The notes beneath the pieces were generated by a model. It saw nothing but the letters and a program-made list of their open reading frames with translations, did no database searches and was not told the DNA's origin. From Chara braunii (taxonomy: Eukaryota > Streptophyta > Charophyceae > Charales > Characeae), in NCBI GenBank assembly GCA_003427395.1, contig BFEA01000565.1:934477-985277 (forward strand): a stretch of 50,801 nucleotides of DNA, given 5' to 3'. A program made the translations under genes and the position numbers. The number at the start of each line of letters is the position of its first letter. The first letter of the stretch is position 1. Below, piece after piece: positions 23,737 through 31,804 of this stretch.

Positions 23737-24499
23737 ATGAGGGTGAAGAACAACGAAAGGGCGGGAAGAAGAACAGTCCGGGAAAATAGTGTAAGGGGGT
23801 CTGCTCGAGGGGAAGAAAGAGAGAGGGCGAGGGGGAGAGAGGAGAGAGGGGTCCGAGAGGGTCTAGGGACGCTGTCTATTTGGAACCCAAGGGGGTCGCC
23901 AAATATTCTTGATCCGCACGGGTTGTGGAGGGCACCTACCCGAGGGCAAAGTCCCGCACGAGAGAGGGTGTCTAGAGAGGGGTCAGGGGCTTCGGTTCTC
24001 AACCCGCAAGGGCTGACGACGGGACCTACTCCCGCAAGGGGGCGGGGCTCTCGAACGGGACCGGTTCGGGACTTAGGGGAGAGGAGAGTGGTGTTACGGG
24101 TACCGGGGTAAGGGGGAGAAAGAGACACACCTACATTTGCTAGGGAAGGGGTTAGAGAAGAAGAGGGTACTTGGGGGCCCTTGGACGAGGAATCGGAGGC
24201 CGAATCCTAGGTGGACCGATGTCCTACCGATTTCTCGGACTCGGACCTGGGGGACTATTGGGATTATGATAACGAATATTGAAGACCCAAGGTACGTATG
24301 CTTGTCAACTCAATCTGAGAGACTCTTTCTAAAGCTCCGCTTTTTCCACCCCATTTTTTTCTGACCTCCCGATTTGAAATTCCAGTGATTCCAAGAGAGA
24401 AAAGAGGTACCGGGAGGCGGAAAAGGAAGAAGGGAACGAAGTGCGAAGAGTTCACGATGAGGAGAATGAGGGGGGAGTAGATAGGCTAGTGATTTCTGA
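23737..24499 (+). pseudogene. Arg/Gly-rich accessory ORF before gag, possible intron
   Basis: From the ATG at 23,737 one frame runs to 24,282 with two in-frame stops (TAA at 24,109 and a TAG further on). The N-terminal half is strongly basic and Arg/Gly/Glu-rich. The middle has a repeated theme of N/D-P-x-G-L with PARGRGSR or PARERVSR. The end is acidic and aromatic (FSDSDLGDYWDYDNEY). Right after it lies AAG|GTACGTATG and, 94 bp later, a T-rich stretch with TTCCAG|T, fitting a short intron at 24,292-24,385. Beyond it a charged stretch reads DSKREKRYREAEKEEG and closes with a stop at 24,499. A one-base shift is needed to join the two parts, so the link is tentative. I recognise no family. Confidence 0.45.
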
Positions 24500-24883
24500 T
24501 AAATAGGTGGATCTTGTTCAGGGACCCGGATAATTCCACGCTTGAGGTGGGCCGAGTAGAGGCGTGGTACCTGATAGGCTAACTTAGGACTAGAGGTCGG
24601 TTCAGTGGGGGACATAAGACCCGGGTGTGTGACTTCGGTACGACTCCGGGGAGGGGGTTGCCACCCTTCTTCGGGGATAACCTGTGTCTGCGGCTAGTCT
24701 CTAGGCCGGGAGTGGGGAGGAGTCTCTCAGCGGGGGAGGACAGGAAGGTAGCCGAGTGAGACGGCGTTCCTTCTCTGGTCCATTTGATCCTTCTGAGCTC
24801 ACAGGCTTTTTCTCCTTGCGGGATAGAGGTGGTCTCTCGAGTGGCCAACATGGAGTAAAAAAATTTCTTTTGATTATACTGCA
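24500..24883 (+). other. Gap between accessory ORFs, possible broken coding sequence
   Basis: No frame stays open. One frame gives a Gly/Ser/Arg-rich string near 24,700-24,840 (including RVRRRSFSGPFDPSELTGFF) interrupted by stops, so a decayed ORF is possible. Nothing recognisable. Confidence 0.3.
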
Positions 24884-25243
24884 TGAGCTTAGAAGTTGTC
24901 CCGGAATGGATTAGCGTATGTACGTACGGAGGTGTTGACGTGTGGTGTTACTCTTTTTTGACTATGGACGGGTGACTTTGATGTGGGGGTCTACGTAGAA
25001 GAAGGACAAGATCAAGGGGAGGATTTCCTTCTTGGGTGGGAGGAGGCGATAGGCCACTCCCGCGGCTCGAGGGAGGAATTGAGGGGTTACGAGTATAAGT
25101 ATTTTTACTCTTTAGGATACCAAACCTATCCCAGAGGTGGTCGTCTGGCGCCAGTAATTCCTGATGCTTATCTCGACGGATCGGACGACTGGAAAGTGCT
25201 AATAGGGATTGTGGAGAGGGTAGTGAGAGCAGCAAATCCATAA
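24884..25243 (+). pseudogene. Accessory protein A1 (unknown family, about 120 aa)
   Basis: Begins at the ATG at 24,884 (MSLEVVPEWISV) and, after a one-base insertion near 24,955, continues in the frame ending at the TAA at 25,243. The body reads WTGDFDVGVYVEEGQDQGED, then a WEEAIGH helix-like stretch, a Tyr-rich KYFYSLGYQTYPRGGR segment, PVIPDAYLDGSDDW and a hydrophobic end. It is clearly a paralog of A2 just downstream: WTG-x-FD, YVEEG, WEEA[IV]GH, YFYSLG, PRGGR or SRGGR, and AFLDGSDGW or AYLDGSDDW line up in order. I know of no family with this pattern. It may be an accessory protein of the retroelement; its role is unknown. Confidence 0.6.
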
Positions 25244-25253
25244 GTTTGAGGGC

Positions 25254-25604
25254 TCTAGAGTTTGAACCTGCGGGAATTAGTGTGGGTGATCGAGGTGGGG
25301 TAGACGTGTGTGCTATACTTTCTACTGGTGGACTGGCCACTTCGACATAGCCTTGTACGTGGAAGAGGGTGTTGATAGAGAGACTGGTTTTCTCGATAGC
25401 TGGGAGGAAGCTGTCGGTCACGCACAGCTCGAGAGGCAACTACTGCGTGCTTACGAGATTAACTACTTCTACTCATTGGGGTGTAGAACGTATTCACGTG
25501 GGGGTAGGCCTGTTCCTATTATTCCGGAAGCCTTCCTAGACGGATCGGACGGGTGGAGAGCACTGCTTCAAATCATAAAGGAGATAGTTCAAGGGGATGG
25601 TTAG
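25254..25604 (+). pseudogene. Accessory protein A2 (paralog of A1)
   Basis: Tandem neighbour of A1. Similarity begins at a TTG (about 25,254) where A1 has its ATG, so the start codon may be lost. LEFEPAGISV corresponds to LEVVPEWISV of A1. After GVDVC a base is missing (GTGTG where A1 has GTGTGG), and the frame then runs open from 25,308 to the stop at 25,604, with WWTGHFDIALYVEEG, WEEAVGH, YFYSLGCRTYSRGGR and PEAFLDGSDGW. The two copies are well diverged in sequence yet keep order and length, so the duplication is old and both were probably under selection before the element died. Function unknown. Confidence 0.6.
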
Positions 25605-25638
25605 GATCGTAGAGGGTACTGGAGAAGAAGGGGTTTGA

Positions 25639-26341
25639 ATGGAGAAAGCCGATTTGAGCAAAGACCAGGAGTGCTTTAGCGTCCCTTTAGACCACCGCAC
25701 GGAGAGGTATCTAGCCGACCACGAGAGGGGGTTAGAGCTAGAACAATGGGGTTTTTCTTTGGGCTCGTTTCGCGGTAGGAACTTGGGAAGGGGACAGGTG
25801 GTCCCGGAATAGGCCCCAGAACGGGAAGAGACCCAGACGAACGGTGGTCCGGGCAGAAAGAACGATCTATTTGAGTAAGGAGGCCTAGGTCGATTACGTC
25901 ACTCACTTGGTCCTAGGTTGGTACCGTGCGGATCATTGGGAGGCACGAGTGGGTCCGATTTCGAGACAATGTTTTTAGGCGGAGCCCCTTAGACACTGCC
26001 CACCAGTTGAGGTAAGGGTGACTTGCGCGCGAGACGAGGAGTACCCTCGCGCCACAGGGTGCGTCAGGGTCATATTCCCGTCGTTCGTTTTTTGAAGGGT
26101 GAGCGGGAAGGAGGAGCGGTACGAGAGGGTGGTGCGGTCCATAGTGCGAGAAAGGGGGTTGCAGCTCTCTGTTAGGTCGCTCCATTGGTACTACACCTAT
26201 TGCGTAGATAACCTTGTGCCTTACGGGATTGAAGCTTGTAGGATCCGCGCAGGGATCTTCAGGGAATCGGCTCTGGTCCACAAGGGCGGGCGAGATTACG
26301 GCTACCAAAAGGTCTTCGGGGTGGATCATAAAATGTTTTAA
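25639..26341 (+). pseudogene. Accessory protein B1 (first of five paralogs, broken)
   Basis: Starts at the ATG at 25,639 (MEKADLSKDQECF), meets a TAG, changes frame, and reads on to a TAA at 26,339-26,341 with further in-frame stops. Recognition rests on the shared B-family signposts: RTIYLSKEA, then EYPRATG, then FPSFVF about eight residues on, then LHWYYTYCVDNLVPYG near the end. About 230 codons, like B2-B4. The next gene starts 4 bp after its stop. Unknown function; it is the most damaged copy of the array. Confidence 0.5.
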
Positions 26342-26345
26342 ATGA

Positions 26346-27062
26346 ATGGTGTTCCACGATAGGGAACAGGGACGCTTCGTCGAATCCTCCTTGGAAGATG
26401 GTGAGATCCTTAGATTAATCCCTAGTAACAGGGGGGTGGCCGACTGGGAAAGGATAGAAGGAGGTAGAGCCACCGTGAGCGGAGAGTTCGTGTGGATAGA
26501 GTCCGAGGAAGTTGAGGGCCGAGGGGTTGAGAGGTGTCTTAAGGTGACCGCAATTATCTTCGTGGCCTTCGAGGCTTGGGCGAAGGTCATAGTGCCCCTG
26601 GTCCTGGGACAAGGGGGTGGGATGGATAGGTTGTTGAGAGAAGCGAGGGAAACAAGAGAGGAATGGATAAGTAGGGTTCGAGAGAGATTTGTGTTTACGG
26701 CTATAGAGAGAGAGAGGTTCGTAGGAGAGAAGGAGCTTCCAAGGGCGTGCTATCCGTTAACCGTGAGGGTGCCGTCTTTCTTGTTCCGAGGGACTGACGA
26801 AGGAAAGATAGTGAGGCTTCTAGAGAGGGGAAGGAATCTGGGGTTACCCTTCGGGGCCCTGTGGACATTGTATACACACTGCATCGACCAGGGTATCCCT
26901 CCACGCAGGAAGATCTGGGGTATTTTTAGGAGATTGGGGTCTCTAGAGAAACCTTTTACTCTCTCTCCGGAGAGATACCACCAGTGGGTGTTCAAAACAG
27001 CGCCGGTAGATGGTGAGATTCGTGCTCAACGAGAACGGGGCGGTAGAATCGATAGAGGCTAG
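26346..27062 (+). CDS. Accessory protein B2 (unknown family, 238 aa, open)
   Basis: An open frame of 238 codons from the ATG at 26,346. Layout shared with B3: a beta-rich N-terminal part ending in a hydrophobic VTAIIFVAFEAWAKVIVPL stretch; a charged linker (REARETREEW); the family motif ELPRACYP with RVPSFLF following; then the helical segment ALWTLYTHCIDQGIPPRR and FRRLGSLEKPF. The last 53 bases overlap B3 in another frame, and homology ends before the overlap, so the true protein may originally have stopped earlier. No signal peptide or catalytic motif is evident. It lies between the 5' LTR and gag of a Ty3/Gypsy element, on the same strand. Possibly a structural or host-interaction protein of the element, but that is inference from position only. 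Confidence 0.6.
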   Translation: MVFHDREQGRFVESSLEDGEILRLIPSNRGVADWERIEGGRATVSGEFVWIESEEVEGRGVERCLKVTAIIFVAFEAWAKVIVPLVLGQGGGMDRLLREARETREEWISRVRERFVFTAIERERFVGEKELPRACYPLTVRVPSFLFRGTDEGKIVRLLERGRNLGLPFGALWTLYTHCIDQGIPPRRKIWGIFRRLGSLEKPFTLSPERYHQWVFKTAPVDGEIRAQRERGGRIDRG

Positions 27063-27738
27063 TGACACGAGTAAAGTCTTGATTCCGGGGAACCCTCTGG
27101 TGACCCCCTACTGGATGAGCGTTGAGAAAGGGGGTGTAATCAGAGAAGGGGCCTACATGTGGGTTCGAGCTCGAAGACTCACCTGGAAGGAAGGTGTGGA
27201 AAGAGGAGACCCGCCCGACCTCGGTCGTTTTCTAGAGATCCAGGCCACATTCTTCCTCAACGAAGAGGTGTGGACCAAAGTCTGGAGGGGCTTGGTAACC
27301 GGGCAACTGACGCATTTTGAGTATCGAGAATCCGCGAGGCTGGTTGTTAATAACCTAGTGGTGATCGATTACGAGGAAGGGACTTTCGAGTCGTGGACTC
27401 TGGTGTCCTTCGCCGAGCCTGGAGAGGTCCCTCGCGCGTTTGGGGTCCTCCACGCTAACCTACCCCAGTTCTTAGCAAATTCGTTCTTAAGAGACCCGGA
27501 GGAGAGAGTAGTAGCAGTGCTTAGAGCGGCTCGAGAATCCGGGGTGCGGGCTAGGGGTCTGTTCTGGCTTTATACTCGGTACGTGGACGCAGCGGTTCCC
27601 CCGAGAAGTGAGTTGTCCGCCATATTCGGGAGGTTAAGAGAGTTTGAGGGACTCCGATCGCTCGTCGTGGACGTTCCTTACGTCCGCCTCTTCGGAGAAG
27701 AGCAGGTGGCTAACCGACGGGGGTTCGAGGGCCGATGA
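27010..27738 (+). CDS. Accessory protein B3 (unknown family, 242 aa, open)
   Basis: Open for 242 codons from an ATG at 27,010. N-terminal part: MVRFVLNENGAVESIEASDT, then GAYMWVRARRLTW and LEIQATFFLNEEVWTKVWRG, a beta-rich layout as in B2 and B4. C-terminal part: EVPRAFGVLHANLPQFLA, then AVLRAARESGVRARGLFWLY, TRYVDAAVPPRSEL and IFGRLREFEGL. It is the best preserved member of the family. Its stop TGA overlaps the start of B4 as ATGA at 27,735-27,738, an arrangement typical of stop-start coupling and unexpected in a eukaryotic element. Function unknown. Confidence 0.65.
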   Translation: MVRFVLNENGAVESIEASDTSKVLIPGNPLVTPYWMSVEKGGVIREGAYMWVRARRLTWKEGVERGDPPDLGRFLEIQATFFLNEEVWTKVWRGLVTGQLTHFEYRESARLVVNNLVVIDYEEGTFESWTLVSFAEPGEVPRAFGVLHANLPQFLANSFLRDPEERVVAVLRAARESGVRARGLFWLYTRYVDAAVPPRSELSAIFGRLREFEGLRSLVVDVPYVRLFGEEQVANRRGFEGR

Positions 27739-28487
27739 TAAGGGGGATCCCGAGAACTCTCTGGGCGGCAATAGAACCCGTAGAGGATACCGGGGAGGTT
27801 GTAAGTATCACTCTGCCTAGAGCCAGATTGACGGGGCCAACTAGGACTCTCCTGCAAGAAGAAGGGGAAATCCGGTGCGATAAGGCTTTCGTACGATTTG
27901 CGGTGAGTCGCGAGGGGAGGGTCGTAATTGGAGAAGCTCAAATATTCCTTTCAAAGGAAGGCCTTGTAGAGATAGCACGCAGCTTGCAGATTGGGCAGGA
28001 CCCTCTCTAGGACGAGCAAGTCGTGAGAAGCCGATTAGAGGAGTTAGTAGAGGAGTTAAGGCCTCGCGAAGGGTGCGACGAGGAATATCAAGTGACCTAC
28101 GGGGCTTGGGAAGAGGTACCGCGGTTCGCCTCCAGTGAGCCGGTGGAAGTCCCCCGTTTCATTTTTGAATGGATCTACCCCTCCGAGGCCGTTAAAAGGG
28201 CGATAGAAAGGAAGATTTCCATCCTAAGCCAGTTCCGGTTCACGGGATCGGACCTCCATACCTTGTTAACTTGGTGCTTTCAGGATCCCTATAGAGACGA
28301 TTGGTCGACTCTAGAGGACCTGGGTTACGCCTTCGAAGGGTGGGGTCAACACGCAAGGGAGTCTAAGATATCGTGGAGATACTTGGGTAAGATCTGCGAA
28401 GGAAAGATGGCAGGATTGGATCCTTCAGACCTGATTCGGATAGCGATTGCATGTCGACGACGGAAATTAGGGGATGAGCGAGCCTGA
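27735..28487 (+). pseudogene. Accessory protein B4 (paralog, one in-frame TAG)
   Basis: Starts at the ATG overlapping the B3 stop. The first 91 codons contain a beta-rich SITLPRARLTGP region and the family segment AFVRFAVSREGRVVIGEAQI followed by FLSKEGLVEIARSLQIGQ. A TAG at 28,008-28,010 then interrupts the frame, which continues without any shift to 28,487: RSRLEELVEELRPRE, EVPRFASSEPVEVPRFIF, LLTWCFQDPYRDDW, then a Trp-rich end. Full length would be 250 codons. The stop falls exactly between the two domains, as does one in B5. This could be simple decay or a sign that the two halves are made separately or by readthrough. Confidence 0.55.
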
Positions 28488-28662
28488 CCTTGAGGGGCTT
28501 GTGGGGTTGGAGAGAGTTAGAGAAGAAGTTCACCGGATCCTCGCACTGTGCTAGGAGGAAGAAAGGAGGGCTAGGCCTGGGTCCTTAACTAGGATCAAGC
28601 TACTTGAGACACCGACAATCGCTATCCTCGACGAAGTAACGATAGATCTTCTCGCGCGGTGA
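28474..28662 (+). pseudogene. Small accessory ORF C (62 codons, one TAG)
   Basis: ATG at 28,474 overlaps the end of B4 by 14 bases. It reads MSEPDLEGLVGLERVREEVH, meets a TAG at 28,552, and continues in frame to the TGA at 28,660-28,662 (TRIKLLETPTIAILDEVTID). No family recognised. The next ATG follows after 4 bp. Being short, it could be chance, but it fills the only space between B4 and D with coding-like sequence. Confidence 0.35.
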
Positions 28663-28666
28663 GGGG

Positions 28667-29140
28667 ATGAGAGCTTCATTCATCTCCAATAGGATTCGTT
28701 GAGAATTGGAGACCTACGAGGACGGTAGCGAAGTTAGGGTCGAAGGAAGTGCGGAGCTTAACCCGGAGCTGGGAGAGGACCGAGTGGTCCGCACCGAGAA
28801 GGAGTTTCTAGTAGAGGTCCGACTGTTGGCCTTGTGGAAAAGGAGTTGGACCACACTAGCTAACTTTTCGATCCACATTAGAGACGTAAGTGGGGTAAGG
28901 TCCTCAAGTGCTTGGAGGGAGCCTTTGTTGGAGGTAGAGAGAAGATTCGAAGAAGACTCTAGGTATTTAGGAACCCCGCTGACATCTACAACGCACCTTG
29001 TGGAGACGCAATTTTGGGATAGGTCAAGAGAGTACGAAGAGGCTTTGCGCCAAACTCTGCGAGAGGACGAAGAGACCGGTCGCGCCAGGTGCGAGGACTC
29101 GCTAGTCGAGGCCGCCGCGAGGTTGGCCGGCATGAGGTGA
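28667..29140 (+). pseudogene. Accessory protein D (unknown, about 157 aa, one TGA)
   Basis: An ATG at 28,667 is followed after 11 codons by an in-frame TGA (28,700). From there the frame is open to 29,140. The protein is acidic and helical: LNPELGEDRVVRTEKEFLVE, VRLLALWKRSWTTLANFSIH, a Glu-rich middle (LLEVERRFEEDSRY) and a C-terminal ALRQTLREDEETGRAR helix. It lacks the E-x-P-R motif of the B proteins, so I keep it apart, although the stretch EFLVEVRLLALW could be a distant version of the B N-terminal half. The B5 start follows 7 bp after its stop. Function unknown. Confidence 0.4.
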
Positions 29141-29147
29141 AGGCTCT

Positions 29148-30002
29148 ATGATTAGATACGACCAAGGGGACCCTTATGGTACCTTGGATAGGGGTTGGAA
29201 AACGGGAGAGAGGTATGGAGTAACCCTCCCTAGGGTTAGAGGGGAAGGAGTGGTGTCTACTGAGTTCTTCGAAATCTACGGGTAAGAGAAGGTGGTCAGG
29301 TTCTCCGTGGCATCCGAGGGAGGCAACTGCATTAGGAAGGTAGAGATTTTTTTGTCCCCCGACGACCGGCTAATCTTTGCGACTGAATTAGCAGAGGGAA
29401 AGGACCCCCTAGGCATCGCCCGGAAGGCCCTGGACCGGTTGAGGAGGTTGAGGGGAAGCACTGCAGGGGGAAGCGTGCTTGATAGGGTAGAATACTGAGG
29501 GAGGTTGGAAGTTCCTAGAGCGGCTCACGGAAGGACTTGGGAGATCCCGACCTGGGCCTATCTGCTACTCTATGCTGACGACGCGAACGTAAGGAAGGTC
29601 CAATTTAGGGGTCAGGTGATAGAAAAATTTCCGTTAGGTGAAGAAGAGGGGCACGAACTATTCACCCAGTGCTGGGAATCGAGAGAGGACACAGACTTCG
29701 AGTGGTGGGCGCGCGTTGGAGAGTTCATCAAGCCCCTGTTCTCCGGACAAGCTGTCGAGGTGGACACGGACTTGATTAGGAGATGTGCGCAAGAAGGGAT
29801 TAGGGGCATCTCGGACCTGGAGATCGCTAATCTTGCGTTGGCCGCTAGCGAGGAGAAGAAATTAAGGGACTCTTGGTGGACTGTGACCAGCGAGGAGTCG
29901 GAGGAAGAGAGTGCTAGCGAAGAGTCTGGTGGGGAGAAGGAGGGCTCGGAAGAAGAAGAAGACTCGGAAGATAGCACAGACGATAGTGGGGGAGACAACT
30001 AG
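29148..30002 (+). pseudogene. Accessory protein B5 (paralog with acidic tail, two in-frame stops)
   Basis: From the ATG at 29,148 one frame runs to 30,002, interrupted by TAA (29,283) and TGA (29,496). Order of parts: YGVTLPRVRGEG (like ITLPRARLTG of B4), VVRFSVASEGGN and KVEIFLSPDD (like VRFAVSREG and EAQIFLSKEG), GKDPLGIARKALDRLRR, the TGA, then EVPRAAHGRTWEIPTWAYLL and a HELFTQCWE segment. It ends in a tail unique to this member: about 35 residues almost all Glu, Ser and Asp. About 285 codons, longer than B2-B4 because of the tail. The TGA sits at the same domain junction as the TAG of B4. The gag ORF begins 18 bp after its stop. Function unknown. Confidence 0.5.
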
Positions 30003-30020
30003 AAGTTACCGGTAGGGTGC

Positions 30021-31804
30021 ATGGAGAGTGAAGCAGAAGCCGGTCTCTCTTGTCCGCCGGAAACCGTTGAGAGAAGGGGGGTAGTGAAGAGCCCCGAGTT
30101 GGGAGCCACGCTAAGTAGGGAGGTGGAAGAAATGATTGAGGGAACAGAGATGCTGGGTAGGGTCGAAAGGGGCCCGAAAACGGCCTCGGAGGGGCAAAGA
30201 GCTAGCACGGAGGTGCGAGTGCACAGGGATGTGGGGCCGTGGGTGCCGGTAAATGAAGGGATCGCCGAAGCCGCAAGAGGCGTTTCAATAGAGTCCCGGT
30301 GGGCAGACCTAATGGACGCAGAGGCAAGGATAGGGGAAGCACTGAAAATTTCTAGAGATAGGTCGGGGTATCGACCACCTAGAGGAGAGGAAGAAGAGTG
30401 TCAGGATAGGAGGGACTTAAGAGAAGGGAGGTCGGCGGAAGCCGGCGGCAGGCCGCGGAGATGGGTCGAAAGGGTCCCGGAGGCCGTCGCCAGAGAGAGG
30501 CAGGCATTGGTAGGGCAAAGAGCTGGCGCAGAGATGCGAATGCCAGCAAGGGAAGGGGCGGTTGAGGGCTCGAGGGGCCTTTCTATAGATTCTCGGTGGG
30601 CGGGTTTACCAGACTCGAGAATGGGGGAGGCTCTAGAATTTCCAAGAGATAGGGTGGGATACCGGCCACCCAGGAGGGAAGAGGAAGGGGGACCGAGTAG
30701 AAGGGACCTTAGAGACGAGAGGCTAGCGGAAGCTGGTAGTAGGCCACAAAGGTGGGCCGAAAGAGAATCGGATGCTGCATGGGCTCCCGGTGAGGTAACG
30801 GGGAGAAGTTAAGGGGTGGAGGCCTGGAGAGGCTTTAGGGGACAGGACCACGCTCGGTAGGAGACGGAGTGGCCGAATGAGAGGAGCCGCTATGAGGAAG
30901 ACCCCTGGGGACCGCCAAGACCCCGGCCACGGATAGAGGAGCCGGATCCCTCGTGGTACAAGCCGTACGACCNGGCAATCGATGGGCCAATGGAAGGACC
31001 CTATTTTCGCCGATACGACGACCGACGAGTCCCCTACTACGACGTCAACCTAGGTCTGGAGGCNGCAATCGATGGGCCAATGGAAGGACCCTATTTTCGC
31101 CGATACGACGACCGACGAGTCCCCTACTACGACGTCAACCTAGGTCTGGAGGCACTTTTCTTCGACGGACGTGATATGAACAGGTTCGTGGAGAAATGGG
31201 AAAGTTATGCTTACCGAAAAATATTCTCCGAAAGGGAGTGGATCGACTATTTCATCCAGCACTCGGAGCCCGAGTTAGACCCCGCGATTCGAGCTATCTA
31301 CCCCGCAGACGGATGTTGGAGGACCTTTAGGGCGAGTCTATTGCGGATTTTCGCCTGTGATGATCTGATCCCTACTGTGGAGGGTTTGCGGCGAATTACA
31401 AGGGGGAATGGGAGAGCTTGGTGGCCTTCACCCGTAGGTTCAAGCGCCTGTCCCAAACCCTAGTGGATAGGGGGATGATGTCTGAAGTGGATAGATGCGT
31501 GATGTTCATATTGCACCTACCCGAGGAAAAGAGGAAAGAAGTCCTGGAAAAGGCCCCGCGGTATTCAGCCAACTTTGAGAAGGTCGCAAAGGTGGTTTTC
31601 ACAGGGGGAGGGGTGGACGTAAGAGAGTACATGAAAGAGACCCTGGACATGGCACTCCACAACATGCGAGGTACCCGAAATGTAGCCCAAGGGGGAGCGA
31701 TAGACCGCCCCCTGGTCCACCTGGTCCCCGGTGGGGAGAACGGCCGACAGGGTGGAGGAACGAGTCGGGAGGATAAGGAGGCTGGAGGAACGACCGGGAC
31801 ATAG
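30021..31804 (+). pseudogene. gag: Ty3/Gypsy gag with long repeat-containing N-terminal extension
   Basis: The ATG at 30,021 opens 263 codons in which a block of about 82 residues is present twice: GQRASTEVRV with GVSIESRWADL, GEALKISRDRSGYRPPR, RRDLREGRSAEAG and RPRRWVER, then GQRAGAEMRM with GLSIDSRWAGL, GEALEFPRDRVGYRPPR, RRDLRDERLAEAG and RPQRWAER. After a TAA (30,810) the same frame continues through a Pro/Arg-rich stretch into a capsid-like region (FDGRDMNRFVEKWESYAYRK, WIDYFIQHSEPELDP). The frame shifts by one base near 31,390 and goes on (FTRRFKRLSQTLVDRGMMSE, FILHLPEEKRKEVLEKA) to a TAG at 31,802. Gag forms the virus-like particle. An 89-bp artefactual duplication lies inside it. Confidence 0.75.
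30975..31153. repeat. 89-bp direct duplication split by one N (likely scaffolding artefact)
   Basis: 30,975-31,063 and 31,065-31,153 are identical base for base, separated by a single N at 31,064. Another N lies at 30,973. Perfect identity in an element whose LTRs have clearly diverged, plus the N exactly at the joint, is what two overlapping contig ends look like when joined without merging. Because 90 bases are added, the gag frame is not disturbed. Confidence 0.9.

Noticed and set aside
24930-25320. Programmed frameshift shared by A1 and A2
   Set aside because: Both copies need a shift near the same place and A1 has a T6 run, but A1 has an extra base and A2 lacks one a few codons earlier. 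They are different lesions, so decay is simpler.
26099-30812. A bacterial operon or plasmid segment
   Set aside because: Spacing is operon-like, but no ribosome-binding sites stand before the starts, the ORFs lie between LTRs and gag-pol on one strand, and all neighbours are eukaryotic retroelements.
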